From: an uncultured Pelagibacteraceae bacterium
GTDB taxonomy: Bacteria; Pseudomonadota; Alphaproteobacteria; Pelagibacterales; Pelagibacteraceae
Reading direction: 5' to 3'
Length of the DNA: 64,000 nt
Assembly: GCA_902558435.1 (NCBI GenBank)
Contig: CACEDU010000001.1
Location: forward strand, 124,001-188,000
Within the stretch, counting starts at the first letter, position 1; each line of letters opens with the position of its first letter. The notes beneath the pieces were generated by a model that searched no databases, was not told where the DNA came from, and saw only the letters and a program-made list of their open reading frames with translations. The translations under genes and the position numbers were made by a program. Positions 37,602 through 52,608 of this stretch are shown piece by piece.

Positions 37602-38013
37602 GGCTCCTTTTTTTTGAAATTTGAATACCAACGGATGAGCAATCTTTCATTATTTCTAACTTCTCAATTTGAAGACTTATTTTATCAATTCTTTTATCTT
37701 TGAATAGTTCATCAAATACATCTTCTGCTAATGTTTCAAGAAAATTATAGTGTTTATTTTTGACAAGTTTTTTTATTAATCTTACAATTCTTGAATAATT
37801 TACAATTGATTTAATGTCTTTGTCATTTGAAGGTTTTTTATCCTCGTAATTTATCTCTAAATTAAATTTTACTTTCTGAGGAGCCTCTTTTTCAAAATCG
37901 AAATACCCAAGCTTTAAATTTAAAATAAGTTCTTTAATAAGTATCTTCTTTTCGTAATTGAAAAGAGTTTTATTTTTATCAATCTTTACAATTTTTAAAT
38001 TATTTTTTTTCAT
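37588..38013 (-). CDS. folB: Dihydroneopterin aldolase
   Basis: Folate pathway enzyme that cleaves dihydroneopterin. The core [19 protein letters not shown] holds the conserved Glu, and the end has [19 protein letters not shown] with the conserved Lys. From ATG 38013 it has 141 aa. That start leaves one base after the hydrolase stop, whereas the longer TTG start would overlap it. A pteridine-reductase-like SDR sits two genes upstream in the same run, supporting a pterin role. Confidence 0.85.
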   Translation of the reverse strand: MKKNNLKIVKIDKNKTLFNYEKKILIKELILNLKLGYFDFEKEAPQKVKFNLEINYEDKKPSNDKDIKSIVNYSRIVRLIKKLVKNKHYNFLETLAEDVFDELFKDKRIDKISLQIEKLEIMKDCSSVGIQISKKRSHDKL

Positions 38014-38014
38014 A

Positions 38015-38971
38015 TTATTCAAGTCTTGAAGCAATATATTCTTTAATTAGTGGATGATAATACATAAAACAATCAGCCCAATCTATTGAATGAGCTTCTT
38101 TTAATGGCTCTTCCCAATTTGATCCTGCTATTTTACAATTCTTTCCATTAATTTTTTTCCTTTTAGAAACCACTACTCTATTAAAATTAGGAACATCGTC
38201 CATCCAATCAGAAGTTAATCCCTCAAAATGGTCCATAGGATGAGTAAAAATTAAAATCGGTGCATTTCCATCTTTAATTATATCAATATGTTCTTGTCTT
38301 AATTGAGCAATGCCAGGATATTTTTTATGAAATTTTTCCATAGCTTTCTCATAACCAACTTTCTTGACTTTAAATTTTTTTGATAATGTCCAATTGCATG
38401 CTGGCATTAATGATATACCTCCTCCCACTTCATTCATGTATTTTGCTGTTAACAATAGTGTCGCCCATCCTCCACAAGAATGACCTGTCATAAAAATTTG
38501 TTTCTTTGGCACTCCTAAATCAACAAATTTTTTAATAACTTCTAGATTACCAGCAACTCTTCGGTCCATCTTTGATGTTCCTGGATAAGGTCCCTCCCAT
38601 TTACTCATCCAATACTTGGCTCTTGATAGTTTAGCACCCAAATCACCTTCTAGTTGGCCTTGGCAGTGAATGTAAACCATAATTTCCTTATCATTTATCA
38701 TATCACCAGCTAGTTGTGCCCAATTCCTTAGCTCTGATCTCCAGAAGCAATCTTTTAATTTAACGTCAGCTCCATTAGAACCATGATTGTATATTAATAT
38801 TATTTTTTCTTTAGGGTTATTTACCTTGAAATTTTCATCAATTTTAATTTTATCTTTCCATTTATTTGTTGGTATTACAAAACCATCTTTTTTTATACTT
38901 TCTTTTGAATTTGCATAAACATAACTGCTTAATATTAAGCTAAGCGTTATAATTACTAGAAATTTTTTCAT
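38015..38971 (-). CDS. Exported alpha/beta hydrolase, unknown substrate
   Basis: Secreted serine hydrolase. The signal peptide is [20 protein letters not shown]. The nucleophile elbow is MTGHSCGGWA (in the middle of the protein), and the oxyanion region is IILIYNHGSNGAD. A late His in FTHPMDHFEG or KEAHSIDW may complete the triad. From ATG 38971 it has 318 aa. It starts in an ATGA overlap with the SDR gene and lies between SDR and folB, so it is co-transcribed with pterin genes though its own role is unknown. A dienelactone-hydrolase or esterase role is possible. Confidence 0.75.
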   Translation of the reverse strand: MKKFLVIITLSLILSSYVYANSKESIKKDGFVIPTNKWKDKIKIDENFKVNNPKEKIILIYNHGSNGADVKLKDCFWRSELRNWAQLAGDMINDKEIMVYIHCQGQLEGDLGAKLSRAKYWMSKWEGPYPGTSKMDRRVAGNLEVIKKFVDLGVPKKQIFMTGHSCGGWATLLLTAKYMNEVGGGISLMPACNWTLSKKFKVKKVGYEKAMEKFHKKYPGIAQLRQEHIDIIKDGNAPILIFTHPMDHFEGLTSDWMDDVPNFNRVVVSKRKKINGKNCKIAGSNWEEPLKEAHSIDWADCFMYYHPLIKEYIASRLE

Positions 38972-39704
38972 TCTTTTCCTCCCAAAATATCTGGTGTTTG
39001 CCAATTTAAATTTTGTCCACTGTCTATTGCTATTATTTGTCCAGTAATAGATATGTTTTTAATAAAAAAATCAACAGCATTACAGATTTGTTCAACACCT
39101 ACTTGTCGCTTTAAGGGAGTTGCCATGTACTGTTTTTTAAAATGTTTCTCGCTTTGCCTTTTATTTTTGATTGTAGGTCCTGGTGCAATTCCATTAACTC
39201 TTATTTTTGGAGCCAAGCTCATTGCACTAGTCTTAGTCAAAGTGTAAAGACCTGTTTTACTGATAGTATAAGAAAAAAAATATGGTGTAAGTTTAAATAC
39301 TCTTTGATCAATTATATTTATAATATTGTTATTTTTTCCTTTAATATTTTTAGCAAATTCTTTTGATAGAAGAGCAGGTGTTCTTAAATTAGTTCTTAAG
39401 TGATGCCCCCAACTATCTGTAGTAAAATTCTCTAATTTGTCATTTTCAAAAAGTGATGCGTTGTTTATCAGACAGTCAAAATATTTAAGTTTACTTTTTG
39501 CGAACTTAACAATTTTGCTTACATCTTTTTCTACACTTAAATCTCCTTTTACTAAATAAACTTTTGTACCATTTTGTGATAATTCTTTTTTAAGGATTTC
39601 TGCTTTTGTTTTTGATTTATTGAAATGAATAACTATTTCAACCCCCTTGCCAGATAGTTTTTTAGCAATAGCAGCACCAATTCTGGTGGCTCCACCTGTA
39701 ATAA

Positions 39705-39723
<19 letters not shown>
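38968..39723 (-). CDS. Short-chain dehydrogenase, pteridine-reductase-like (FolM/PTR1 type)
   Basis: NADPH-dependent reductase with the TG-x3-R-x-G motif (TGGATRIG, about residues 9-16), the arginine variant typical of pteridine reductases rather than ordinary SDRs. It has NNASLF, the catalytic YTISK and [11 protein letters not shown]. It is 251 aa. It shares a transcript with folB, so reduction of dihydromonapterin or dihydrofolate is the best guess. If no folA exists in the genome, this may supply dihydrofolate reductase activity (inference). It overlaps uvrB by 19 bases. Confidence 0.8.
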
Positions 39724-44114
<4,391 letters not shown>

Positions 44115-44126
44115 GTAATTGTAAAA

Positions 44127-44510
44127 TTATTTTGATTTTCTTTTTTTTTCTAAGCCAAAAACAGGAGAATTCCTGAATCTCAGAACTAGTATAGCTATTG
44201 CTATTAGCACAATTGCTCCAGCTTCATACAGCAATACTTCTGGATTTATTGACTTTCCTTGTAGTATAATAAATCTAGCAAGAGCTGTTATAGCAATAAA
44301 CAACGGCAATGTGATTTGAATTGATTGACTCTCCCAAAATACTCTGACCATAGCTAAAACCTCTAAATAAAGAAATAGTAATAGCAAATCAGCTAAAGTG
44401 ACTTTTTGAACTTCAATCATTTGGTATATTTCTATACCAAATGCAATAACAGTAGCCCCAAGAATTATTACTAAAGCTAATAATTGAATTTGTTTTACAA
44501 TATTCTCCAT
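44127..44510 (-). CDS. PsiE-like integral membrane protein
   Basis: A 127-residue protein with four hydrophobic helices and the PsiE-family core YLEVLAMVRVFWESQSIQITLP compressed to the Leu-Glu plus Arg-Val-Phe segments; the tail is basic (LEKKRKSK). PsiE is named for phosphate-starvation induction in E. coli, but its function is unknown. No Pho-box is evident in the 26 bases upstream. It lies between trxB and the reductase, same strand. Confidence 0.7.
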   Translation of the reverse strand: MENIVKQIQLLALVIILGATVIAFGIEIYQMIEVQKVTLADLLLLFLYLEVLAMVRVFWESQSIQITLPLFIAITALARFIILQGKSINPEVLLYEAGAIVLIAIAILVLRFRNSPVFGLEKKRKSK

Positions 44511-44536
44511 AGAATGATTTTATAAATGATATTCTA

Positions 44537-45484
44537 TTAATTTGCAGCTAAATATTTCTCTGCCTCTAATGCTGCCATACAGCCCATTCCTGCTGCAGTT
44601 ACTGCCTGCCTATAAATTTTATCCTTCACATCTCCAGCTGCGTAAACTCCTGGAATGTTAGTCTCGGTAGAATCACTTTTAGTAATTAAATAGCCTGTGC
44701 TATCCATTTCTAGCTGATCTTTAAATAAAGATGTAGCAGGATCATGTCCGATAGCTATAAATAATCCATCTATCTTTAAATCTGATGTTTCGTTAGTTTT
44801 AACATTTTTAATTTTTAATCCTTTTACATTTTTTGGCTCATCATCACCTATTACTTCTTCAACAACAGAGTCCCAAATAATCTCAATTTTTTTATTTTCC
44901 ATTAATTTTTTTTGTAATAGTTTTTCAGCTCTTAATTCATTTCTTCTATGAATTAATTGTACTTTTGATGCGAATTTTGTAAGAAACATAGCCTCTTCTA
45001 CTGCAGCATTTCCTCCACCAACAACTGCAACTGTTTTATCTTTGAAAAAAAAGCCATCACATGTTGCACAAGCTGATACTCCAAATCCCTTAAATTTTTG
45101 TTCAGATTCAATGTTTAACCATCTTGCTTGTGCTCCAGTAGAAATAATAATTGAGTCTGCAGTATATTTTTGTCCTCCATCACCAATTGCCTCAAACGGT
45201 TTAGATTTTAAATTTACTGATTGGATATGATCTTCAACTAAATCGGTTCCAACTGCTTTTGCCTGTTCCCTCATTTGTTCCATTAACCATGGTCCTTGAA
45301 TAACATCTGCAAATCCAGGGTAGTTCTCAACATCAGTTGTTATAGTTAATTGACCACCAGGCTGCATACCTGCAACCAACATTGGTTTAAGCATAGCTCT
45401 TGCAGCATAAACAGCAGCAGTATAACCAGCTGGCCCTGATCCAATTATTAACACTTTTGTATGTTTAGTTGGTTTTTCACTCAT
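44537..45484 (-). CDS. trxB: Thioredoxin reductase
   Basis: NADPH-dependent flavoprotein that reduces thioredoxin. FAD motif VLIIGSGPAGYTAAVYAARA, redox-active CATC in GVSACATCDGFF, NADPH motif VAVVGGGNAAVEEAMFL, and the C-terminal GVYAAGDVKDKIYRQAVTAAG. It is 315 aa. A 20-base gap with the palindrome CTATATAG (45491-45498) separates it from the divergent ELM1-like gene, so the two promoters must overlap. Confidence 0.95.
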   Translation of the reverse strand: MSEKPTKHTKVLIIGSGPAGYTAAVYAARAMLKPMLVAGMQPGGQLTITTDVENYPGFADVIQGPWLMEQMREQAKAVGTDLVEDHIQSVNLKSKPFEAIGDGGQKYTADSIIISTGAQARWLNIESEQKFKGFGVSACATCDGFFFKDKTVAVVGGGNAAVEEAMFLTKFASKVQLIHRRNELRAEKLLQKKLMENKKIEIIWDSVVEEVIGDDEPKNVKGLKIKNVKTNETSDLKIDGLFIAIGHDPATSLFKDQLEMDSTGYLITKSDSTETNIPGVYAAGDVKDKIYRQAVTAAGMGCMAALEAEKYLAAN

Positions 45485-45504
45485 ACAGGTCTATATAGTA
45501 AATA

Positions 45505-46449
45505 ATGAGCAAATTAAAAGGTATATTATTGACTGAGGGCATGCACGGCATGCTTAGCCAAGTAGAAGGTTTGGCTAAAGCTCTTGATATTGATTTTACT
45601 CACCACAAGGTTGAACTTAAAAGTTTATGGAATTTAATTCCACCAAAATTCACGCCAATTTCTCAAAATGTTTACAAAAAAATCAACTATTCAGATTTTG
45701 ACATAATAATTTCTTGTGGAAGAAAAAGTATAATTCCATCAATCCATTTAAAAAGTATCTCAAACAAAAAAATTCTTAATATTCATATACAAGATCCAAA
45801 AATAAACTTTGATTATTTTGATTTTATTGTAGCACCCGAACATGACGGAATTAGTGGTTCAAATATAATTAATACGAAAGGTGCAATTCACTATCTTACA
45901 AAAGACGAAATAGAAGAAAATAAGGATTATTTAAACTCATTTATAAGAAAAGATAAGAGAAAGATTTGGTGCTTAATTATGGGTGGACCAACCAAATATT
46001 ATGATTATTCAACAAAAAATATGAAACATATTTTTTCAATTTTCTATAAGCTTTTAAAGAAAAAAGATTTTCAACTTGTGGTAATTCCATCAATGAGGAC
46101 ACCATTAAATACCATTCATTATGCAAAAGAATTTTTTGGTGAAAATCATACAGTTATAATGGATGTAGATAAAAAAGCCTACTTATCTGCTTTAGCCATT
46201 TCAGAGAACATTATAGTTACTTGTGACTCAAGCTCAATGATCTCTGAAGCTGCTTTAACAGGAAAACCTATTTATATTGCAAATATTTTGCCTAAAAAAA
46301 ATGATATTCGGTTCCAAAGATTTCGAAATTTGTTTAGAGATTTAAATATTACTAGAAATCTTGGAGAAGATGTTGAAAATTGGACCTATCAAAGTCTTGA
46401 TGAAACTAATAGGGTAGCAAAAATTATAAAAGAAAAAATTAATTATTAA
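45505..46449 (+). CDS. ELM1-like protein (mitochondrial fission ELM1 family)
   Basis: COG3660-type protein; the plant member ELM1 recruits dynamin to mitochondria, but the bacterial role is unknown. Features are the N-terminal LTEGMHGMLSQVEGLAKAL, the HIQDPKI segment, APEHDG and TKGAIH blocks, a glycine-rich LIMGGPTKYY start to the C-terminal half, and TCDSSSMISEAALTGKP near the end. The two-domain layout resembles GT-B glycosyltransferases, so a sugar-transfer role is possible. It is 314 aa. It overlaps the oxygenase gene by one base (TAATG). Confidence 0.8.
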   Translation: MSKLKGILLTEGMHGMLSQVEGLAKALDIDFTHHKVELKSLWNLIPPKFTPISQNVYKKINYSDFDIIISCGRKSIIPSIHLKSISNKKILNIHIQDPKINFDYFDFIVAPEHDGISGSNIINTKGAIHYLTKDEIEENKDYLNSFIRKDKRKIWCLIMGGPTKYYDYSTKNMKHIFSIFYKLLKKKDFQLVVIPSMRTPLNTIHYAKEFFGENHTVIMDVDKKAYLSALAISENIIVTCDSSSMISEAALTGKPIYIANILPKKNDIRFQRFRNLFRDLNITRNLGEDVENWTYQSLDETNRVAKIIKEKINY

Positions 46450-47114
46450 TGTCATTTTTAAACTCAATACTAAACGACTCAAAAAAATTTGATAATCCAT
46501 TTGAGCATTGGGAATTAAATAAACCTCTAACAGATGATCAAATAAATGAGATAATAAGTGCAGATATATCTGACCCAGCAAAACATAACCTTAATTATGA
46601 TGGAACTAGAGCCATCGATGGAGGTGAGGGAAAATTTAGAGAGGGAATTTCAGATGGTGGAAAAGCTTTAAAATTTAGATGTTTTGTAACTCATGAAAAT
46701 ACCAGAGAATTTCCAGGTCTCACAAATTTAATTAAAGAACTTCAAAGTAAAGAAACTCATCTAAAAATTTCTGAATTAATCAATAAAGATTTGTCTAATT
46801 CTTATGTAAGAGTTGAGGTTATATGTGATCGAGAAGGTTTTTGGCTAAAACCACATTGTGATATTAAGGAAAAACTTATGTCATGTTTATTATTCGTTAA
46901 CAAACATAATGAAAGTGAGGAACTTGGTACAGATTTTTATGATAATGATTTTAAGCTAATTAAAACACTACCTTATAAAGATAATTATGGATATTTTTTT
47001 TCTAGTGGACCCAATACTTGGCATGGAATGGAAAAGAAAGAAATAATTAAAGAGAGAAGGTGTTTACAAGTAAATTATGTGACTTTTAAAACCGATTGGA
47101 AAGTTGAAAATTAA
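46449..47114 (+). CDS. 2-oxoglutarate/Fe(II)-dependent oxygenase-like protein
   Basis: A 221-residue double-stranded beta-helix protein. Iron ligands are predicted from PHCDIKEKLMSCLLFVN (His-x-Asp) and the distal His in NTWHGMEKK, with RRCLQVNYV supplying the Arg that would bind 2-oxoglutarate. The substrate is unknown. Coupling to the ELM1-like gene by a one-base overlap suggests a joint pathway, perhaps surface glycan or protein modification. The stop shares TTAA with the Anbu gene. Confidence 0.75.
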   Translation: MSFLNSILNDSKKFDNPFEHWELNKPLTDDQINEIISADISDPAKHNLNYDGTRAIDGGEGKFREGISDGGKALKFRCFVTHENTREFPGLTNLIKELQSKETHLKISELINKDLSNSYVRVEVICDREGFWLKPHCDIKEKLMSCLLFVNKHNESEELGTDFYDNDFKLIKTLPYKDNYGYFFSSGPNTWHGMEKKEIIKERRCLQVNYVTFKTDWKVEN

Positions 47115-47836
47115 TCCTCCCAATCAAATCTAGGAAATGTATCAAATACTTTAAAAATTCCCTCAGACCAGGTGTTGCAGACTTTAGAATAATCTTCATC
47201 ATTTAAACTTAAACATTTTAATGAGGCTAATTTATTTTCATCTTTTTTGTAAATTGCAAAATCAATGGGAGGACCTACAGTTAAGTCACTTTTTAATGTA
47301 GAGTCCATAGAAATTAGTGCACACCTTGATGCATCTCCAATTGATACATCTGGTTTAATCACTCTATCAAGAATTGGTTTACCATACTTAACCTCACCAA
47401 TCACGAGATAAGGTTTACTATCTGCTGGTCTTATATAGTTTCCCTGAGGATAAATAAGGTATAGCTCTGGCTTTTGTCCTTTTATTTGACCACCTATTAT
47501 AAAAGTTGAACCTAAAAGGACATCGTCAGTATTTATTCCTTGAGGAGATGAGTGTTTTATATTTAGACTTCCCACATAAGATGCAATTTGTTCAAAGTCT
47601 TTACATGTATTTAAATTAAGTATACCAGATGAGCTTTTTAAATCCTTCTCTACAGATTTGTAAACAGCTTGTGATGTTCCTAAATTACCAGATGTTACCA
47701 TTACAATTGTTCTATCACCAACATCATGAGTAAACATTTTTGAATAAATATTTACATTATCTAAACCTGCATTAGTTCTCGAGTCTGATGCGAAGACCAA
47801 CCCTTCATTTGTTTTTATTCCAATACAGTATGTCAT
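47111..47836 (-). CDS. Anbu proteasome-like protease (COG3484)
   Basis: Bacterial ancestral beta-subunit of the proteasome superfamily. The chain begins MTYCIGIKTNEGLVFASDSR, giving Thr2 as likely N-terminal nucleophile after Met removal, Asp in ASDSRTNAG and Lys in the IYSKMFTHD segment as catalytic partners. It is 241 aa. Anbu is usually in an operon with a circularly permuted ATP-grasp, an alpha-E protein and a transglutaminase. Here only the ATP-grasp is adjacent, and it is divergent. The physiological substrate is unknown in any organism I can name. Confidence 0.9.
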   Translation of the reverse strand: MTYCIGIKTNEGLVFASDSRTNAGLDNVNIYSKMFTHDVGDRTIVMVTSGNLGTSQAVYKSVEKDLKSSSGILNLNTCKDFEQIASYVGSLNIKHSSPQGINTDDVLLGSTFIIGGQIKGQKPELYLIYPQGNYIRPADSKPYLVIGEVKYGKPILDRVIKPDVSIGDASRCALISMDSTLKSDLTVGPPIDFAIYKKDENKLASLKCLSLNDEDYSKVCNTWSEGIFKVFDTFPRFDWED

Positions 47837-47855
47837 GTGCGATTTTTATTTAAAA

Positions 47856-47885
47856 ATGACATAATTATCAAATATTTTATGTCAT
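47856..47885. promoter_or_regulatory. Inverted repeat between Anbu and ATP-grasp genes
   Basis: Perfect 9-base arms ATGACATAA (47856-47864) and TTATGTCAT (47877-47885) are separated by 12 bases, so half-site centres are two helical turns apart. A third ATGTCAT copy lies at the Anbu start codon (47830-47836). A direct repeat of GCAATT at 47904 and 47915 is nearby. This is a candidate operator in the 105-bp shared control region; no T-run follows, so it is not a terminator. Confidence 0.45.
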
Positions 47886-47941
47886 AGCAGCTATTTGTAT
47901 TTAGCAATTGTTTTGCAATTTTTTTTATCAAAAATTGTTGA

Positions 47942-49387
47942 ATGTCTGTTTCTCTATGGAAAAATTATGACTCAAAATCTGCATATGATGGATATTTGAC
48001 AGAAGAAAATAAAATTAGAAAACATGCTAGAATAATGACTGGCATATTAGAAAGACATGGAACAAAAAAACTTCAGGAAATTGAAAAAAATTGTCAAAGC
48101 ACCATAAGTGCAAGAGGTATTAATTTTAGGGTTTATGCTGCAAACAATAGAGCAGAGGAAAAAAAATGGCCGTTAGATATTATACCAAGAATTATTCCAA
48201 AATCTCAATGGAATAAAATATCTAGAGGTTTAATTCAAAGAGTAAAAGCATTAAATCTATTTATAGATGATGTTTATAATAAAAAAAAAATTTTTAAGGA
48301 TAAGGTTGTTCCAAAAGAATTAATATTTAATTCACCTTATTATTTAAAAGAATGTGAAGGTTTTTCACCAAAATATAAAGCTTGGGCAAATATATCAGGA
48401 ATTGATTTAATAAGAAATATTAATGGAGAATATCTTGTTCTTGAAGATAATTTACGTGTCCCATCTGGGGTATCTTATATGTTGGAAAATAGAATGGTAA
48501 TGAGGGACGTATTTCCAGAATTATTTACCCGATATAAGGTTTCCTCTATTCACCAATATTCTAATAAACTTTACCAAAGTATGGTTGAGTGCATACCAAA
48601 AAAAACTGACAATCCTCATATGGTTGTTTTGACACCAGGCATTTACAATTCAGCATACTTTGAACATTCATTTTTAGCTCAACAAATGGGAATAGCCTTG
48701 GTCGAAGGTAAAGATTTATTTGTCGAAAATGATTTTGTTTATATGAGAACAGTTAAAGGAAAGTTAAAAGTTGATTGTATATACAGAAGATTAGATGATA
48801 CTTTCCTTGATCCAAAAGTATTTAATAAAGAATCACTAATTGGAGTCCCAGGTTTATTTAAATGTTGGAAAAAGGGAAACGTTGGGATTATTAATGCCCT
48901 TGGAACTGGAGTTGCAGATGATAAGGCTGTTTATTCTTACGTTAATAAAATGATTGTCTATTATTTAGGTGAGCAACCTAAACTTAACCAAGTAGAAACA
49001 TTTTTGTGTGAAAACAAAGTTCACAGGCAACATGTAATTGAAAATATAGCTAAGCTTGTTGTTAAACCAGCAAATGCTTCAGGTGGATATGGAATAATGA
49101 TTGGTCCGAAGGCACCAAAAAAAGAGCGAGAAGAGATGGTAAAAAAAATTAAAAAAAATCCTCGAGATTTTGTTGCCCAACCTTTAGAAATATTATCAAC
49201 AATACCAACTATTTGTGAAAATGGTATTGAGCCAAGACATTTAGACTTAAGGCCTTTTATATTAACTGGAAAAACTTCTTATGTTACAACAGGTGGTCTC
49301 ACAAGAGTTGCTTTGAGAAAAGGAAGTACCATAGTAAATAGTTCTCAGGGAGGTGGGTCTAAAGATACAATGGTTGTAGATGCTTAG
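47942..49387 (+). CDS. Circularly permuted ATP-grasp protein (COG2308)
   Basis: Member of the circularly permuted ATP-grasp type 2 family that accompanies Anbu. It has [16 protein letters not shown], the [18 protein letters not shown] block, the [15 protein letters not shown] block, [19 protein letters not shown] as glycine loop, and the usual end [12 protein letters not shown]...[10 protein letters not shown]. At 481 aa it is complete. Families of this type are proposed to form amide or peptide bonds. The customary alpha-E and transglutaminase genes do not follow; carB is convergent and shares TTAG. Confidence 0.9.
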   Translation: MSVSLWKNYDSKSAYDGYLTEENKIRKHARIMTGILERHGTKKLQEIEKNCQSTISARGINFRVYAANNRAEEKKWPLDIIPRIIPKSQWNKISRGLIQRVKALNLFIDDVYNKKKIFKDKVVPKELIFNSPYYLKECEGFSPKYKAWANISGIDLIRNINGEYLVLEDNLRVPSGVSYMLENRMVMRDVFPELFTRYKVSSIHQYSNKLYQSMVECIPKKTDNPHMVVLTPGIYNSAYFEHSFLAQQMGIALVEGKDLFVENDFVYMRTVKGKLKVDCIYRRLDDTFLDPKVFNKESLIGVPGLFKCWKKGNVGIINALGTGVADDKAVYSYVNKMIVYYLGEQPKLNQVETFLCENKVHRQHVIENIAKLVVKPANASGGYGIMIGPKAPKKEREEMVKKIKKNPRDFVAQPLEILSTIPTICENGIEPRHLDLRPFILTGKTSYVTTGGLTRVALRKGSTIVNSSQGGGSKDTMVVDA

Positions 49388-52300
49388 TTTTCTTGAAGAG
49401 CTTTAACTTTAAGTTTTTTTGTTTTTAGAGCATTTATTGCTTCTAAAAACGAATATGCAGTAGACATATTTGTGCAATAAGGAATTTTATTAGCTAAGGT
49501 TCCTCTTCTTAAAGCTTTTGCATCACTTATTCTATTTTCACTATTTCCACCACCAGTATTAATTACCAATGAGATTTTTTTTGAATTAAGTACATCTACT
49601 ATATGAGGTTTACCACTACTCACTTTGTTGATTTTTCTGCACTTCATACCATTTTTAACTAAGATATCTGCAGTCCCTTTAGTTGCTGATAAAGAAAATC
49701 CTAATTTTAGTAACCTTTGCGCAACACCAATTATTTCTTGCTTGTGAGAATCTTTAACAGATAAAAATGCTAAACCTTTTGTTGGTAATGAATTTGCCGC
49801 TGCTATTTGACTTTTGGCTATTGCCATACCAAAGTCATCATCAAATCCCATCACTTCTCCAGTGGATTTCATTTCTGGTCCAAGCAATAGATCGCTATCA
49901 GGAAATTTATTGAATGGGAATACTGCTTCTTTGACTGCAAATTTTTTATTGGTTTTATATTTTAATTTGTACTTTGAAAGTTTTTCTCCTGCCATTACCC
50001 TAGATGCAATTTTAGCTAGCGGAACCCCATTAGCTTTTGAGACGAATGGAACTGTTCTACTTGCTCTTGGGTTTACTTCTATAACAAATATTTCATCTTT
50101 TTTTATTGCAAATTGAATATTTAAAAGACCTTTAACTTTTAGCGCTAATGCTAATTTTCTTGTTTGAATTTTAATTTCTTTTAAAAGATTATCTTTGATC
50201 GATACTGGCGGTAAGCAACATGCCGAGTCCCCTGAATGAATTCCTGCTTCTTCAATGTGTTGCATGATACCTGCAACATAAACATCTTTACCATCAGATA
50301 TAGCATCTACATCAACTTCCATAGCATGATCTATAAATTTATCAATTAAAATTGGATTTTGCTCTGAAGCCTTAAATGCTTCATTAACAAATTTTTTAAG
50401 TTGGCTTTTATCATGAACTATTTCCATCGCTCTTCCACCCAAAACATACGAAGGTCTTACAACAACTGGAAGACCAATGTTTTCACTTATTTTAATTGCC
50501 TGATCAAATTTATTAGCTATTCCACTTTCAGCTTGTTTTAAATTCAATTTCATTAAAAGATCTCTAAATCGGTCTCTATCCTCTGCTAAATCAATTGAAC
50601 CGTATTGAGTGCCAAGTATTGGTAGTTTATTCTCATGTAAAAATTTTGCTAATTTAATTGGAGTTTGACCTCCAAATTGAGCAATAACTCCGATAAGATT
50701 TCCTTTTGATTTTTCTTTTATAATAATATTTCGAACATATTCCTCTATAAGAGGTTCAAAGTATAATCTATCGCTTGTATCATAATCTGTTGATACAGTT
50801 TCAGGATTGCAATTGACCATAATTGTTTCAAATCCTGCCTCTTTTAGTGAAAAGCTTGCCTGACAACAGCAATAATCAAACTCTATTCCTTGCCCAATTC
50901 TATTTGGACCTCCTCCAAGAATAATTATTTTTTTCTTATTACTAGGATCAGCCTCACATTCAGTATTCAATGAAAAATTTCTTTGATACGTTGAATACAT
51001 ATATGGAGTAAAGGATTTAAATTCTGCTGCGCAAGTATCTACTTTTTTAAAGACAGGCAAAACTTTAAGTGCAACTCTTTTAGATCTTACTATTTTCTCT
51101 TTAATTCCTGTAAGTTTTGATAATTTTTTATCTGAAAAACCAATGGATTTAATTCTATTAAACTCATTGTATGTTTTTGGAATTCCTTTCTTAATTATTT
51201 TTTTTTCTTCATTAATAAGATCTTTGATTTGATTTAAGAACCAAGGATCAACTTTGGATAGTTTATATATAGTTTTTAATGAAATATTTTTCCTAAAAGC
51301 TTCACCAATTAATAGTAGTCTATTTGGAATATTAACTTTTAAATTTTTTAGAATCTCTATTCTTGAATAATTAAAAATATTGTCTAATCCAGATAATCCA
51401 GTTTCTAATGAAACCAAAGCTTTTTGGAAGGATTCTTTAAAGTTTCTACCAATTGCCATTGCTTCACCAACTGATCTCATTGAAGTTCCAAGCATAGCTT
51501 TGGTGTCAGAAAATTTCTCAAATGTAAATCTAGGTATTTTTGTAACAACATAATCAATTGTTGGTTCGAATGAAGCGGGAGTTACTTTTGTTATCTCATT
51601 TTTTAATTCATCAAGAGTATATCCAACTGCAAGTTTAGCAGCTACTTTCGCAATTGGAAAACCTGTGGCTTTAGAGGCTAGAGCTGAGGATCTTGATACC
51701 CTAGGGTTCATCTCAATTATAACCATTCTTCCATTTCTAGGATTTATTGCAAACTGTACATTTGACCCTCCCGTCTCAACCCCAATTTTTCTCAAACAAG
51801 CAATAGAGGCATTTCTCATGACTTGGTATTCTTTGTCAGTAAGTGTTAATGCTGGAGCGACAGTAATTGAGTCTCCGGTATGTATTCCCATTGGATCTAC
51901 ATTTTCTATAGAACAAATGATTATACAGTTGTCATTTTTATCTCTTACAACCTCCATTTCAAACTCTTTCCACCCCTCTAAAGACTCCTCAATTAAAACT
52001 TGATTTTGAGGCGATTCATTCATTCCATTTCTAACAAGTTTAAAGAATTCTTTTTTACTTTTTGCAATTCCTCCACCTAATCCACCCAACGTAAATGAAG
52101 GTCTTATAATTGCAGGCAAACCAATTTCTTTTAAACTTTTTGAGGCATCTTTGAAATTATTTATTATCCTTGATTTCGGCAAATCTAAACCAATGTCAGA
52201 CATATTTTTTCTAAATTTTTTCCGGTCCTCAGCGTTTTCAATTGCTTTTGATTTAGCTCCAATTAGTTCAATTTTATATTTTTTAAGTAGACCAGCTTTT

Positions 52301-52608
52301 TCTGCACTTATTGCTAAGTTTAAAGCTGTCTGGCCGCCCATAGTAGGAAGAATTGCATTAGGCTTTTCTTTTTTAATCACTTCTTCAAGAACTGGAATTG
52401 TTATAGGCTCTATGTAAGTTCTATCAGCAACCTCAGGATCTGTCATAATAGTTGCAGGATTTGAATTTATCAGAACTACTTCAAAACCTTCATCTTTAAG
52501 TGCCTTACATGCTTGCGTACCAGAATAATCAAATTCACATGCTTGCCCAATTATTATTGGGCCTGCACCTATGACTAAAATCTTTTTAATGTCTTTTCTT
52601 TTGGGCAT
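49384..52608 (-). CDS. carB: Carbamoyl-phosphate synthase large subunit
   Basis: Synthesises carbamoyl phosphate for arginine and pyrimidines. Two ATP-grasp halves are visible: [19 protein letters not shown] at the N-terminus and [19 protein letters not shown] near residue 560, each with its NPRxSRSSAL / [10 protein letters not shown] metal-binding motif. The C-terminal MGS-like allosteric domain has [13 protein letters not shown] and VINTGGG. It is 1074 aa, full length. It overlaps carA by 23 bases. Confidence 0.97.
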   Translation of the reverse strand: MPKRKDIKKILVIGAGPIIIGQACEFDYSGTQACKALKDEGFEVVLINSNPATIMTDPEVADRTYIEPITIPVLEEVIKKEKPNAILPTMGGQTALNLAISAEKAGLLKKYKIELIGAKSKAIENAEDRKKFRKNMSDIGLDLPKSRIINNFKDASKSLKEIGLPAIIRPSFTLGGLGGGIAKSKKEFFKLVRNGMNESPQNQVLIEESLEGWKEFEMEVVRDKNDNCIIICSIENVDPMGIHTGDSITVAPALTLTDKEYQVMRNASIACLRKIGVETGGSNVQFAINPRNGRMVIIEMNPRVSRSSALASKATGFPIAKVAAKLAVGYTLDELKNEITKVTPASFEPTIDYVVTKIPRFTFEKFSDTKAMLGTSMRSVGEAMAIGRNFKESFQKALVSLETGLSGLDNIFNYSRIEILKNLKVNIPNRLLLIGEAFRKNISLKTIYKLSKVDPWFLNQIKDLINEEKKIIKKGIPKTYNEFNRIKSIGFSDKKLSKLTGIKEKIVRSKRVALKVLPVFKKVDTCAAEFKSFTPYMYSTYQRNFSLNTECEADPSNKKKIIILGGGPNRIGQGIEFDYCCCQASFSLKEAGFETIMVNCNPETVSTDYDTSDRLYFEPLIEEYVRNIIIKEKSKGNLIGVIAQFGGQTPIKLAKFLHENKLPILGTQYGSIDLAEDRDRFRDLLMKLNLKQAESGIANKFDQAIKISENIGLPVVVRPSYVLGGRAMEIVHDKSQLKKFVNEAFKASEQNPILIDKFIDHAMEVDVDAISDGKDVYVAGIMQHIEEAGIHSGDSACCLPPVSIKDNLLKEIKIQTRKLALALKVKGLLNIQFAIKKDEIFVIEVNPRASRTVPFVSKANGVPLAKIASRVMAGEKLSKYKLKYKTNKKFAVKEAVFPFNKFPDSDLLLGPEMKSTGEVMGFDDDFGMAIAKSQIAAANSLPTKGLAFLSVKDSHKQEIIGVAQRLLKLGFSLSATKGTADILVKNGMKCRKINKVSSGKPHIVDVLNSKKISLVINTGGGNSENRISDAKALRRGTLANKIPYCTNMSTAYSFLEAINALKTKKLKVKALQEN

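Noticed and set aside
49814-50116. 100-codon plus-strand frame and similar ones opposite carB
   Set aside because: Shadow frames of carB, whose full length and motifs are certain.
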